The notes: generated from the letters alone by a model not told the origin. DNA of 21,458 bases from Cloacibacillus sp. (GCF_020860125.1 NZ_JAJBUX010000072.1:1-21458); one strand, 5' to 3'; shown: positions 13,892-21,386, counted from the first letter of the stretch. Numbers and translations: made by a program.

Positions 13892-14434
13892 TTACTTCTT
13901 GGCGCCGGCCTTACCGGCCTTGCGGATTACATATTCGCCGGCATATCTGATTCCCTTGCCCTTGTAGGGTTCGGGCGGACGATATCCGCGAATGTTCGAT
14001 GCGACCTGACCGACAAGCTGCTTGTCGATGCCGCGAACGATTATCTTGATGGGGCTCTCGCAGGCGAACTCGATCCCCGCGGGGGGAACGACTTCGACAG
14101 GATGCGAGAAGCCGAGGCTCAGCACAAGGTTCTTGCCCTGCATCTGAGCGCGGTATCCAACGCCGACGATCTCAAGGACTTTCTGAAAACCGTTGCTGAC
14201 GCCGTCCACCATGTTGCTGATAAGGGCTCTCGTCATACCGTGCGCGGCGCGGACCGGCTTGTCGTCGTTCGCGCGCGTCACATTGAGCTGACCATCTTCA
14301 ACCGCTACAGCGATGTTGTTCATTACATCCATCTCAAGGCTGCCTTTGGCTCCCTTGACAAAAACATGCTGTCCGTCGATCTTGACCTCCACGCCTTTCG
14401 GAAGAGCTATCGCTTTGCGTCCTATTCTAGACAT
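13892..14434 (-). CDS. rplF: 50S ribosomal protein L6
   Basis: L6 lies near the factor-binding site of the large subunit. The 180 residues show MSRIGRKAIALPKGVEV, GMTRALISNMVDGVSNGFQK, LEIVGVGYRAQMQGKNLVLSLGFSHPV and the C-terminal hallmark IRGYRPPEPYKGKGIRYAGE. GGAGG is about 9 nt before the ATG. It is 14 nt after rpsH and 16 nt before rplR. Confidence 0.97.
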   Translation of the reverse strand: MSRIGRKAIALPKGVEVKIDGQHVFVKGAKGSLEMDVMNNIAVAVEDGQLNVTRANDDKPVRAAHGMTRALISNMVDGVSNGFQKVLEIVGVGYRAQMQGKNLVLSLGFSHPVEVVPPAGIEFACESPIKIIVRGIDKQLVGQVASNIRGYRPPEPYKGKGIRYAGEYVIRKAGKAGAKK

Positions 14435-14448
14435 CTTCGAGCCCTCCG

Positions 14449-14853
14449 TTACCAGACGTAGCAGACTACTTCGCCGCCGAGTCCGAGTTTACGGGCAGAG
14501 GCGTCGGTCATGAGTCCGGCTGACGTTGAGATTAGTGCAATACCCAAACCGCCCATTACCTTGGGAAGTTCGTCTTTGCCGACGTAGATACGGCGGCCGG
14601 GTTTGCTGATTCTGCGAAGTCCCTGGATTACTCTTTCCTTCTGGGGTCCATAGTTCATGGTAAGCCTAAGGATGGGCATCGGCTGCTTCGCGTCGGTGAT
14701 CGTCTTATAGTTACGGATATAACCTTCCTCTTTGAGGATGCGGGCCATTTCAAGCCGCATCTTGGAAAGAGGCATATCTACCATTTCATGGTAAACCACA
14801 TTCGCATTTCTGATGCGTGTGAGCATATCCGCGACAGGATCGGTAATATGCAT
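14449..14853 (-). CDS. rpsH: 30S ribosomal protein S8
   Basis: S8 binds the centre of 16S rRNA and in Escherichia coli also represses the spc operon. The 134 residues include DPVADMLTRIRNAN, ILKEEGYI, RRISKPGRRIYVGKDELPKVMGGLGIALIST in parts, and the end GGEVVCYVW. GGGAGG lies about 10 nt before the ATG. It is 30 nt after rpsN. I see no obvious S8-binding helix mimic near rplE, but I could not fold the mRNA. Confidence 0.97.
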   Translation of the reverse strand: MHITDPVADMLTRIRNANVVYHEMVDMPLSKMRLEMARILKEEGYIRNYKTITDAKQPMPILRLTMNYGPQKERVIQGLRRISKPGRRIYVGKDELPKVMGGLGIALISTSAGLMTDASARKLGLGGEVVCYVW

Positions 14854-14883
14854 TAAAGGATCCTCCCTTCTACGCCCACGTGC

Positions 14884-15069
14884 CTACCAGCTCGACTTGA
14901 CAACGCCAGGGATTTTTCCCTCGCGTGCAAGCTTGCGGAAACAGCAGCGGCACATATCGAATTTGCGCATGTATCCGTGGGGGCGTCCACAGATCGGGCA
15001 ACGATTGTATTTTCTCACTTTGAACTTCGGCTCTTCTTTGGCCTTGTTCACCATACTTTTACGGGCCAT
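14884..15069 (-). CDS. rpsN: 30S ribosomal protein S14, type Z (zinc-binding)
   Basis: S14 sits in the 30S head and is needed late in assembly. The 61-residue product is the short zinc form: MARKSMVNKA at the start, Cys24, Cys27, Cys40 and Cys43 (CPICGRPHGYMRKFDMCRCC), and the family end REGKIPGVVKSSW. GGAAGGAG precedes the ATG. It is 13 nt after rplE, the normal place in the spc block. The zinc-free long form, if present, would be elsewhere. Confidence 0.97.
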   Translation of the reverse strand: MARKSMVNKAKEEPKFKVRKYNRCPICGRPHGYMRKFDMCRCCFRKLAREGKIPGVVKSSW

Positions 15070-15082
15070 TTGCTTCTCCTTC

Positions 15083-15625
15083 CTAACGGGCGAAGGGCAT
15101 GCCCAGCTCTTTTAAGAGCGCCTGGGCTTCCTCATCGGTCTTCGCGGTCGTCACGAACGTGATGTTCATACCGCGCTGACGGATGACCTTATCGTAGTCA
15201 ATCTCAGGGAAGAGAAGCTGCTCTTTGAGGCCGAGGTTGAAGTTACCTCTGCCGTCGAAGCCCCTCTTTGAGATTCCCTGGAAGTCCTTGATACGGGGAA
15301 GCGCGATGCTGAAAAGGCGATCGACAAATTCCCACATTCTTTCACTTCTCAGAGTAACCGCACACGCAACGGGCATTCCTTCACGGACTTTGAATCCGGC
15401 TATGGATTTCTTGGCGCGCTTCATCATCGGCTTCTGACCGGAGATGATGGTCAGTTCGTTGATCGAGGCGTCCATGTATTTCTGGTCCAGCTTTGCCTCG
15501 TTGACGCCGATATTGATGACGACTTTGACGAGACGCGGGATCTCCATAACGTTCTTATACTGGAACTGCTCATTCAGACGGGGAAGGACTTCCTCGGAAT
15601 ATTTTGTTAAAAGACGCGGAGTCAT
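15083..15625 (-). CDS. rplE: 50S ribosomal protein L5
   Basis: L5 binds 5S rRNA and contacts P-site tRNA. The 180 residues contain MTPRLLTKYSEEVLPRLNEQF, MEIPRLVKVVINIGVNEA, TIISGQKPMMKRAKKSIAGFKVREG (in pieces) and GMNITFVTTAKTDEEAQALLKELGMPF. A GTG at 15643 would overlap the rplX stop but its first codons are the AGGAGG Shine-Dalgarno itself, so I chose the ATG at 15625, which that sequence serves at about 9 nt spacing and which gives the normal family length. Confidence 0.96.
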   Translation of the reverse strand: MTPRLLTKYSEEVLPRLNEQFQYKNVMEIPRLVKVVINIGVNEAKLDQKYMDASINELTIISGQKPMMKRAKKSIAGFKVREGMPVACAVTLRSERMWEFVDRLFSIALPRIKDFQGISKRGFDGRGNFNLGLKEQLLFPEIDYDKVIRQRGMNITFVTTAKTDEEAQALLKELGMPFAR

Positions 15626-15642
15626 TCTGTTGTCCCTCCTCA

Positions 15643-15969
15643 CTATGCCTTATCGATGATTTCGCCGCACTGCTTGCAGATACGGACCTTCTTGCCATCG
15701 TCAAGGAAGGCGCGTCCTACGCGCGTCGCCTTGCCGCACTTTGGGCAGACTAGCATTACCTTTGATGCGGAAAGAGCTGCCTCTTTCTTGACAAGTCCGC
15801 CGCGGGGATCCTTTTGTGTCGGACGGACGCTCTTGGTAACGAAATTGACGTTTTCCACTACGACCGTATCCTTATCGATGTTTCTCTTAAGGATCTTACC
15901 CTCTTTGCCGGCGTCTTTTCCGGAGATGACGCGAACGCGGTCTCCCTTTTTGATTCTCATTTTAGACAT
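15643..15969 (-). CDS. rplX: 50S ribosomal protein L24 with C-terminal zinc ribbon
   Basis: L24 is one of the two assembly starters of the large subunit. The 108 residues have the KOW part near the start (MRIKKGDRVRVISGKDAGKEGKI), then VENVNFVTKSVRPTQKDPRGG, and a C-terminal ribbon with Cys75, Cys78, Cys98 and Cys101 (VCPKCGKATRVG, ICKQCGEIID), which would bind zinc. GGGGG precedes the first ATG by about 9 nt; a second ATG three codons on is possible. It is 13 nt after rplN. Confidence 0.96.
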   Translation of the reverse strand: MSKMRIKKGDRVRVISGKDAGKEGKILKRNIDKDTVVVENVNFVTKSVRPTQKDPRGGLVKKEAALSASKVMLVCPKCGKATRVGRAFLDDGKKVRICKQCGEIIDKA

Positions 15970-15982
15970 GGCAGGTTACCCC

Positions 15983-16351
15983 CTACACTACTTCGGGCGC
16001 CAGAGAGACTATACGCATGTATTTCTTTTCTCTCAGTTCCCTTGCTACAGGACCAAATATACGTGTTCCTTTGGGGTCGCCATTGTTGTCAATGACAACG
16101 GCCGCGTTGTCGTCGAAGCGAACGTATGAACCGTCCTTGCGGCGGATCTCTTTTTTCGTCCTGACGATGACGGCCTTTACGACGTCACCCTTTTTGATGT
16201 TTGCGTTGGGAGCCGCCTCACGGACCGCGCCAACGATAACATCCCCGACAGTTCCCACTTTGCGGAAGCTGCCGCCCTTAACCTGGACGCAGAGGATTTT
16301 CTTTGCGCCGGAGTTGTCGGCTACGTTAAGTACTGTACGCAGCTGAATCAT
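15983..16351 (-). CDS. rplN: 50S ribosomal protein L14
   Basis: L14 lies at the subunit interface next to L19 and is the docking site of the silencing factor RsfS. The 122 residues are of exact family length, with MIQLRTVLNVADNSGAKK, GDVVKAVIVRTKKEIRRKDGS, VRFDDNAAVVIDN and GTRIFGPVARELREKKYMRIVSLAPEVV in pieces. GAGGAGG upstream lies inside the end of rpsQ, and only 2 nt separate the rpsQ stop from this ATG. Confidence 0.97.
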   Translation of the reverse strand: MIQLRTVLNVADNSGAKKILCVQVKGGSFRKVGTVGDVIVGAVREAAPNANIKKGDVVKAVIVRTKKEIRRKDGSYVRFDDNAAVVIDNNGDPKGTRIFGPVARELREKKYMRIVSLAPEVV

Positions 16352-16353
16352 AA

Positions 16354-16644
16354 CTATTCGGCCTCCTCTTCAGCGACGCCGAGGATAGGAGCTCTCTCAA
16401 CTATCTCAAGAACTTCCCAGCGCTTTCTCGCGCTTAGGGGACGGGTCTCGCCTATCTTGACGGTGTCGCCCACGCGGCAGTCGTTGGTCTCATCATGAGC
16501 CATGAATTTCTTTGAACGGAGAACAGGTTTGCCGTAGAGAGAGTGCTTTGCCATACGGTCTACGCGCACGACGATGGTCTTTTCCATCTTGTCGCTAACC
16601 ACTGTTCCGGTACGGACTTTACGATGTGCTGTACGCTCTTCCAT
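16354..16644 (-). CDS. rpsQ: 30S ribosomal protein S17
   Basis: S17 is a primary 16S rRNA binder with an OB-fold. The 96 residues read RKVRTGTVVSDKMEKTIVVRVDR, HSLYGKPVLRSKKFMAHDE and CRVGDTVKIGETRPLSARKRWEVLEIVERA, with an acidic C-terminal tail (GVAEEEAE). AGGAGG, made by the last two Arg codons of rpmC, lies about 9 nt before the ATG. Gene spacing to rpmC is 6 nt. Confidence 0.97.
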   Translation of the reverse strand: MEERTAHRKVRTGTVVSDKMEKTIVVRVDRMAKHSLYGKPVLRSKKFMAHDETNDCRVGDTVKIGETRPLSARKRWEVLEIVERAPILGVAEEEAE

Positions 16645-16650
16645 CGTCGG

Positions 16651-16866
16651 TTACCTCCTTGCTCCTGAGTGATCTATACCCATCTCTTTTTCCGTAATGA
16701 CGGTAAGAATACGGGCGATAGTCTTCTTTACGTCTTTAATGCGTCCCGAATTGCTCAACTGTCCGATCGCGTTCTGAAAACGGAGGTTGAACAGCTCTTC
16801 CTTATACTGCTTGTGCTTATCTTTAAGCTCAGATACGCTGAGATCTCGAAGTTCCTTGGGATCCAT
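16651..16866 (-). CDS. rpmC: 50S ribosomal protein L29
   Basis: L29 sits beside the tunnel exit and, with L23, helps dock factors there. From the ATG at 16866 the product is 71 residues: MDPKELRDLSVSELKDKHKQ, ELFNLRFQNAIGQLSNSGRI and VKKTIARILTVITEKE. A GTG at 16875 would add three residues and overlap rplP by 8 nt; I prefer the ATG because AGGTG lies about 7 nt upstream and the family usually starts there. The end GARR uses AGG AGG codons that serve rpsQ. Confidence 0.92.
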   Translation of the reverse strand: MDPKELRDLSVSELKDKHKQYKEELFNLRFQNAIGQLSNSGRIKDVKKTIARILTVITEKEMGIDHSGARR

Positions 16867-16867
16867 A

Positions 16868-17287
16868 CTATTCACCTGCTCCCTCTTGGGTTAACATTTT
16901 TACCTTGATGGGCAGTTTGAACGATGCGGTGCGGAAGGCCTGTTCGGCAACTTCACGCGGCACTCCGGCAATTTCAAACATAACGCGTCCGCGCTTTACT
17001 GCTGCGGTCCAGTATTCCACGTTTCCCTTACCTTTACCCATACGAGTTTCAAGAGGCTTTTCTGTGACTGGGCGATCCGGGAATATCCTGATCCAGATCT
17101 TTCCGCCCTTTTTCATCTTGCGGCTGATGGCAACACGAACCGCCTCTATCTGGCGCGCCGTGATCCAGCCGTTCTCGCAGGCCTGAAGTCCAAACTCGCC
17201 AAAGTCCACCTCTGTAGCGCCTTTGCTGTAGCCGCGAAGGGCCGTCAGATGCGGCTTACGGTATTTTACTCTTTTCGGAGAAAGCAT
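16868..17287 (-). CDS. rplP: 50S ribosomal protein L16
   Basis: L16 helps place A-site tRNA in the large subunit. The 139 residues start MLSPKRVKYRKPHL and include GEFGLQACENGWITARQIEAVRVAISR (pieces), KIWIRIFPDRPVTEKPLETRMGKGKG and VMFEIAGVPREVAEQAFRTASFKLPIK. The ribosome binding site AGGAGG is formed by the last two Arg codons of rpsC, and the ATG is 6 nt past the rpsC stop. Confidence 0.97.
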   Translation of the reverse strand: MLSPKRVKYRKPHLTALRGYSKGATEVDFGEFGLQACENGWITARQIEAVRVAISRKMKKGGKIWIRIFPDRPVTEKPLETRMGKGKGNVEYWTAAVKRGRVMFEIAGVPREVAEQAFRTASFKLPIKVKMLTQEGAGE

Positions 17288-17293
17288 TGGATC

Positions 17294-17968
17294 TTACCTC
17301 CTCTCCTTTGTTACGGGCTCGGCCTCAAATATGGGCTTGCGCTCCATAACTTCGCCCTTATATATCCACACTTTGATGCCGATTACGCCGTAGATCGTGT
17401 GAGCTTCGGCGAAGCCGTAATCGATATCGGCTCTCAGTGTTGAAAGGGGAAGCTGGCCTTCAAGATACCACTCCGTGCGCGCTATTTCTGCACCGCCGAG
17501 ACGTCCGGCGCACTGGATCTTGATTCCCTTGGCTCCCGACTTCATCGCGCGGAAGATCGACTGCTTCATCGCGCGGCGGAAGCTGATTCTGCGCTCAAGT
17601 GAAGAGGCGACGCCCTCGGCAACTACCTGAGCCTCTACGTCGGGATTCTTCATCTCCTGAATGTTTATCATGACCCGGTTGCCGGTCATAGCCTGAAGTT
17701 CCTCACGAACCGCCTGTATCTCTGCACCCTGCTTGCCAATTACGACACCAGGCCGGGCGGTCCAAACTGTAAAACGCATAACGTTGCCAATACGCTCAAT
17801 CTCCACACGGCTCACGCCAACCTGGGCCCAGCGTTTCTTGATCCAGTTTCTGAGCTCAAGGTCTTTGTGAAGAAACTTCGCGTATTTTTTACCGTCAGCG
17901 TACCAGCGGGATTCCCAATCGTAGATAACGCCAAGTCTATAACCTACCGGGTGAACTTTCTGACCCAC
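17294..17968 (-). CDS. rpsC: 30S ribosomal protein S3 (GTG start)
   Basis: S3 lies at the mRNA entry and takes part in helicase activity. The 224 residues begin MGQKVHPVGYRLGVIYDWESRW (in parts), hold the KH-domain GxxG as VVIGKQGAEIQAVREEL, and have the C-terminal part GAKGIKIQCAGRLGGAEIARTEW and TIYGVIGIKVWIYKGEV. The start codon is GTG at 17968 with GGAGGGG about 10 nt upstream; no ATG fits the family N-terminus. It is 14 nt after rplV. Confidence 0.97.
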   Translation of the reverse strand: MGQKVHPVGYRLGVIYDWESRWYADGKKYAKFLHKDLELRNWIKKRWAQVGVSRVEIERIGNVMRFTVWTARPGVVIGKQGAEIQAVREELQAMTGNRVMINIQEMKNPDVEAQVVAEGVASSLERRISFRRAMKQSIFRAMKSGAKGIKIQCAGRLGGAEIARTEWYLEGQLPLSTLRADIDYGFAEAHTIYGVIGIKVWIYKGEVMERKPIFEAEPVTKERR

Positions 17969-17982
17969 CGTTCAACCCCTCC

Positions 17983-18315
17983 TTACTTCTCGCACACGAC
18001 CATGGTGATATGGCACGTGTGATGTCTGAAAGCATGAGCGCGGCCCATGGAAACGGGGCGGAAACGCTTCATGTATGCTCCCTGGTCAGCCGTGGCGGTC
18101 TTGACGATGAGTTTGTCCATATCGAGACCGTGGTTGTGCTCAGCATTCGCAACGGCGCTCTTGAGCACCTTCTCAGCGTATCTGGCCGGCTTATTGGGAG
18201 TATATTTGAGAATCATGAGCGCCTCTGAAGCATTCTTGCCTCTGACGAGCGCCAGAACTCTGCGGACTTTGTTTGCAGAAATACGGATCTGCTTTGCCGA
18301 TGCTTTTACTTCCAT
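17983..18315 (-). CDS. rplV: 50S ribosomal protein L22
   Basis: L22 lines the peptide exit tunnel. The 110 residues include ISANKVRRVLALVRGKNASEAL, LKYTPNKPARYAEKVLKSAVANAEHNH (pieces) and the beta-hairpin near 80-101 that reaches the tunnel wall. The hairpin reads RFRPVSMGRAHAFRHHTCHI, with three His and one Cys where many bacteria have Lys or Arg and Ser; the overall fold should be unchanged. GGAGG lies about 10 nt before the ATG, just past the rpsS stop. Confidence 0.96.
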   Translation of the reverse strand: MEVKASAKQIRISANKVRRVLALVRGKNASEALMILKYTPNKPARYAEKVLKSAVANAEHNHGLDMDKLIVKTATADQGAYMKRFRPVSMGRAHAFRHHTCHITMVVCEK

Positions 18316-18328
18316 ACCTCGCGTCCTC

Positions 18329-18613
18329 CTACCTCTTTACCTTTGTGGAGCGTTCCTGGCCGGCGTGGCCGCCGAACTTACGGGTAGGCGCAAACTCACC
18401 GAGCTTATGTCCTATCATATTGTCGCTGATGTAAACCGGAACATGAATACGGCCGTTATGCACTGCTATCGTGTGTCCGACCATTTCAGGCGTGATCGAG
18501 CAGGCGCGGGCCCAGCTCTTGATAACCACTTTTTTGCCTGATTCGTTCATGTTCTCTACCCTGCGGAGAAGTTTAACGTCTACGTAGGGTCCTTTTTTTA
18601 GTGAACGAGCCAT
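18329..18613 (-). CDS. rpsS: 30S ribosomal protein S19
   Basis: S19 is in the 30S head and contacts S13 and the A-site region. The 94 residues contain MARSLKKGPYVDVKLLRRVE, VIKSWARACSITPEMVGHTIAVHNG and PVYISDNMIGHKLGEFAPTR, all family hallmarks. AGGAGA lies about 9 nt before the ATG. It is 25 nt after rplB and 13 nt before rplV. Confidence 0.97.
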   Translation of the reverse strand: MARSLKKGPYVDVKLLRRVENMNESGKKVVIKSWARACSITPEMVGHTIAVHNGRIHVPVYISDNMIGHKLGEFAPTRKFGGHAGQERSTKVKR

Positions 18614-18638
18614 CTTAATTCTCTCCTACAAACTCGGG

Positions 18639-19463
18639 TTACTTCTTGCGGCGGCGGACGATGAACTTATCCGACGGCTTACGCTTACGGGTACGGTAAC
18701 CCTTTGCCGGAGTACCCCACGGTGAGACGGGATGCTTGTGCGACTTGCTCTTGCCTTCGCCTCCGCCCATCGGATGGTCGACAGGGTTCTGGATCATACC
18801 GCGGATATGCGGACGAATGCCAAGCCAGCGTGTTCTTCCCGCTTTACCTGAGACTACGTTCTCGTGCTCTTCGTTGCCAACCTGGCCGACGGTCGCCATG
18901 CACTCGATCAGCACAAGACGAAGCTCGCCTGACGGCATACGCACAAAGGCGTATTTGCCCTCTTTAGCCATGAGCTGCGCCGACGTTCCCGCCGAGCGTA
19001 CCAATACTCCTCCGCGTCCCGGCTCAAGCTCAATGTTGTGAACGACCGTACCGACCGGGATGTCCTTAAGCTTAAGGGCGTTTCCGGGACGGATGTCCGA
19101 TCCCTCTCCGGCGAAGATCGTGTCGCCGACATTGAGGCCTACGGGAGCCAGGATGTATCTCTTCTCGCCGTCCTTGTAGGAGATGAGAGCGATACGCGCC
19201 GAACGGTTGGGATCGTACTCGATCGCCGTTACCTTACCGGGAACTCCAAACTTGTCGCGCTTGAAGTCCACGATGCGGTACTTGATTCTGCCGCGTCCGC
19301 CGCGGTGGCGCATTGTTACGCGGCCGTTATTATTGCGTCCCGCTGACTGCGAGAGTGATGTTACCAGACTCCGTTCCGGCTTCGCCTTAGTGATTTCCGA
19401 AAAATCGGGCGTCGCCATCTGACGGCGGCTGGGCGTAGTGGGACGATATTTCTTGATTCCCAT
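18639..19463 (-). CDS. rplB: 50S ribosomal protein L2
   Basis: L2 is needed for subunit joining and peptidyl transfer. The 274 residues include MGIKKYRPTTPSRRQM, GRNNNGRVTMRHRGGRGRIKYR, IEYDPNRSARIALISYKDG and the C-terminal NPVDHPMGGGEGKSKSHKHP with the conserved His of VDHP. The common MNPVDHPH stretch reads QNPVDHPM here: the Met before Asn is Gln and the second His is Met; the second change is known in other phyla. AAAGGGG precedes the ATG. It is 20 nt after rplW. Confidence 0.97.
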   Translation of the reverse strand: MGIKKYRPTTPSRRQMATPDFSEITKAKPERSLVTSLSQSAGRNNNGRVTMRHRGGRGRIKYRIVDFKRDKFGVPGKVTAIEYDPNRSARIALISYKDGEKRYILAPVGLNVGDTIFAGEGSDIRPGNALKLKDIPVGTVVHNIELEPGRGGVLVRSAGTSAQLMAKEGKYAFVRMPSGELRLVLIECMATVGQVGNEEHENVVSGKAGRTRWLGIRPHIRGMIQNPVDHPMGGGEGKSKSHKHPVSPWGTPAKGYRTRKRKPSDKFIVRRRKK

Positions 19464-19483
19464 TAGATGTTTCCCCTTTCTGC

Positions 19484-19780
19484 CTAGGCGCTTGCGCCCT
19501 CAAAGAAAGCGATCTTCTCACCCTTTGCGAGGGTGACGACGGCCTTCTTCCAGGAGCGTGAACGACCCAAAAAGGCACCCATCCGCTTCGGTTTGGAACG
19601 GACCTGGATCGTGTTTACCTTGACAACCTTGACCTTGAAGACCTCTTCGATGGCTTTGCGGATCTCTATCTTATTCGCCTTCGGGAGCACCTCAAAGGTA
19701 TACTGTCCCAGTTCCATCTGACGGCTTGTCTTCTCCGTTATGATGGGCCGAACTATTATATCATATGCTATCGCGTTCAT
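19484..19780 (-). CDS. rplW: 50S ribosomal protein L23
   Basis: L23 sits at the tunnel exit, where trigger factor and SRP dock. The 98 residues read AYDIIVRPIITEKTSRQME, YTFEVLPKANKIEIRKAIEEVFKVKVVKVNT (pieces) and KPKRMGAFLGRSRSWKKAVVTL. The ATG shares one base with the rplD stop (TAATG), with GAGGAGG upstream inside rplD, so it is likely translated in step with rplD. Confidence 0.97.
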   Translation of the reverse strand: MNAIAYDIIVRPIITEKTSRQMELGQYTFEVLPKANKIEIRKAIEEVFKVKVVKVNTIQVRSKPKRMGAFLGRSRSWKKAVVTLAKGEKIAFFEGASA

Positions 19781-20403
19781 TAACCGAATACCTCCTCGAG
19801 CTTTTTAACCGCTTCAGGCGTTGCGATCAGCTGGTCGTGGTTCAGAAGGTCATAAACATTCACGCTGTCCACATGCTGCACATAAGCGCCGGGGATGTTC
19901 GCCGCCGACTTCACAACAGCCATGTTCGTCTCGTGGAGTACGAGAAGGGGCTTTTTGCCGCTCTTTACCGCCGCGAGGAATTCGATCATGCTCTTCGTCT
20001 TCGGGGCTTCGAGCCCAAAGCTGTCGATCACAAGCATATTCTCAGCCTGGACCTTAAGTGTGAGCGCGCTGCGAATAGCGATACGGCGGACCTTCTTGTT
20101 TACCTTCTGGTGATAGTCGCGCGGGTGCGGACCATGAGCAACTCCGCCGCCTACCCACAGCGGTGAACGTGAGCTGCCGGCGCGCGCGCGGCCAGTGTGC
20201 TTCTGTCTCCAGGGCTTCTTACCGCCGCCGCGGACTTCTCCGCGGTCTTTGGTGTTGTGCGTGCCAACACGGCAGTTAGCCAGATGCGCGACCACAACCT
20301 GATGCATGGCCGGCACATGGACCGGGGCTCCGAAGACGGCATCGGAAAGCGTTACGTCTCCGATAACCTCGCCTTTGAAATTAACTTCTTTTACTACAGG
20401 CAT
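19780..20403 (-). CDS. rplD: 50S ribosomal protein L4
   Basis: L4 is an early 23S rRNA binder; in Gammaproteobacteria it also represses the S10 operon. The 207 residues include HQVVVAHLANCRVGTHNTKDR, the tunnel loop GGKKPWRQKHTGRARAGSSRSP and GGGVAHGPHPRDY, then an end matching DLLNHDQLIATPEAVKKLEEV. GGGAGG lies about 9 nt before the ATG. It is 17 nt after rplC and overlaps rplW by one base. Confidence 0.97.
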   Translation of the reverse strand: MPVVKEVNFKGEVIGDVTLSDAVFGAPVHVPAMHQVVVAHLANCRVGTHNTKDRGEVRGGGKKPWRQKHTGRARAGSSRSPLWVGGGVAHGPHPRDYHQKVNKKVRRIAIRSALTLKVQAENMLVIDSFGLEAPKTKSMIEFLAAVKSGKKPLLVLHETNMAVVKSAANIPGAYVQHVDSVNVYDLLNHDQLIATPEAVKKLEEVFG

Positions 20404-20420
20404 CGTCTTCTGCCTCCCTA

Positions 20421-21047
20421 CTACGCTGTTTTGCGGATCATTACAAGGCCGTCGCGCGCTCCGGGAACAGGACCCTCGATGAGGATGAGGTTGTTCTCTT
20501 CGTCAATCCCGAAAACCTTAAGGTTCTTCGTTGTGACGCGCTCGCTGCCCATATGACCCGCCATTCTCCGGCCCTTCATTACACGGCCGGGAAAGCTGCT
20601 GCATCCGATTGAACCGGGGTGACGGTGTGTTACCGAGTGACCATGGCTCGCCGGCGTTCCGCCGAAGCCGTGGCGCTTCATTACGCCCGCGGTTCCCTTA
20701 CCTTTGCTGACGCCTATAACGTCAACAACTTCGCCATTCTGGAACAGAGAAACGGTGATCTCCTGTCCCACCTGGTAGTCCGCCGTGCTGTCCACGCGGA
20801 ACTCCCTCAGCCAGCGCCTGGGCGCAACATCCTGCTTCTCGAAGTAACCCTTCATCGGCTTGTTGACCTTTGAGGGCTTGATATCTCCGAGGCCGAGCTG
20901 CACTGCGCTGTAACTGTTCTTTTCAGGTGTCCGGATTTCAACGATCGTGCAGGGACCTGCTTCAATAACTGTTACAGGTACCGCTTTGCCGTTTTCGTCG
21001 AAGACCTGGGTCATCCCTACCTTGCGGCCCAGAATCCCCATACTCAT
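20421..21047 (-). CDS. rplC: 50S ribosomal protein L3
   Basis: L3 helps start 50S assembly and reaches the peptidyl transferase centre. The 208 residues show GILGRKVGMTQVFDENGK, VIGVSKGKGTAGVMKRHGF, ASHGHSVTHRHPGSIG and GRRMAGHMGSERVTTKNLKV; the Gln that PrmB methylates in some bacteria is not obvious here (ASHGHS). The start MSMGILG has GGAG 10 nt upstream; a second ATG two codons on is possible. It is 33 nt after rpsJ. Confidence 0.96.
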   Translation of the reverse strand: MSMGILGRKVGMTQVFDENGKAVPVTVIEAGPCTIVEIRTPEKNSYSAVQLGLGDIKPSKVNKPMKGYFEKQDVAPRRWLREFRVDSTADYQVGQEITVSLFQNGEVVDVIGVSKGKGTAGVMKRHGFGGTPASHGHSVTHRHPGSIGCSSFPGRVMKGRRMAGHMGSERVTTKNLKVFGIDEENNLILIEGPVPGARDGLVMIRKTA

Positions 21048-21080
21048 TGACGTTTCACTCCTTTTTCAGATTAGAACTAA

Positions 21081-21386
21081 TTAAAGTTTAATCTGTATAT
21101 CAACACCAGAGGGCAGATTCAGCTCCATAAGAGCCTCCATCGTCTTCTGCGTTGGGTCGATTATATCGATCAGACGCTTGTGCGTCCTGATCTCGTACTG
21201 GTCGCGCGCATCCTTGTCGACGTGCGGCGAGGTAAGCACGCAGTAGCGGTTGACCTCTGTCGGAAGGGGCACGGGACCCGAAACTCTGGCGCCTGTGCGC
21301 TGCGCCGTGTCGGCTATCTGCGTAGCCGAGGCGTCGAGAACGCGGTGGTCGAATGCCTTAAGTTTGATACGAATTTTCTTTGCCAA
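21081..21386 (-). CDS. rpsJ: 30S ribosomal protein S10 / NusE (TTG start)
   Basis: S10 is a 30S head protein that also works as NusE in antitermination. The 101 residues run KIRIKLKAFDHRVLDASATQI, GARVSGPVPLPTEVNRYCVLTSPHVDKDARDQ (pieces) and THKRLIDIIDPTQKTMEALM. The start is TTG at 21386, with GGAGGGG about 8 nt upstream; MAKKIRIKL fits the family. It begins 17 nt after the tuf stop, so the str block (tuf) and the S10 block are joined with little room for a separate promoter. Confidence 0.96.
   Translation of the reverse strand: MAKKIRIKLKAFDHRVLDASATQIADTAQRTGARVSGPVPLPTEVNRYCVLTSPHVDKDARDQYEIRTHKRLIDIIDPTQKTMEALMELNLPSGVDIQIKL

Noticed and set aside
13601..14461. A 286-codon + strand open frame across rplF and rplR
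   Set aside because: It is antisense to two certain ribosomal genes, crosses their boundary and shows no family likeness.
15626..15643. GTG at 15643 as rplE start
   Set aside because: Its first codons are the Shine-Dalgarno sequence for the ATG at 15625, which gives the family N-terminus.
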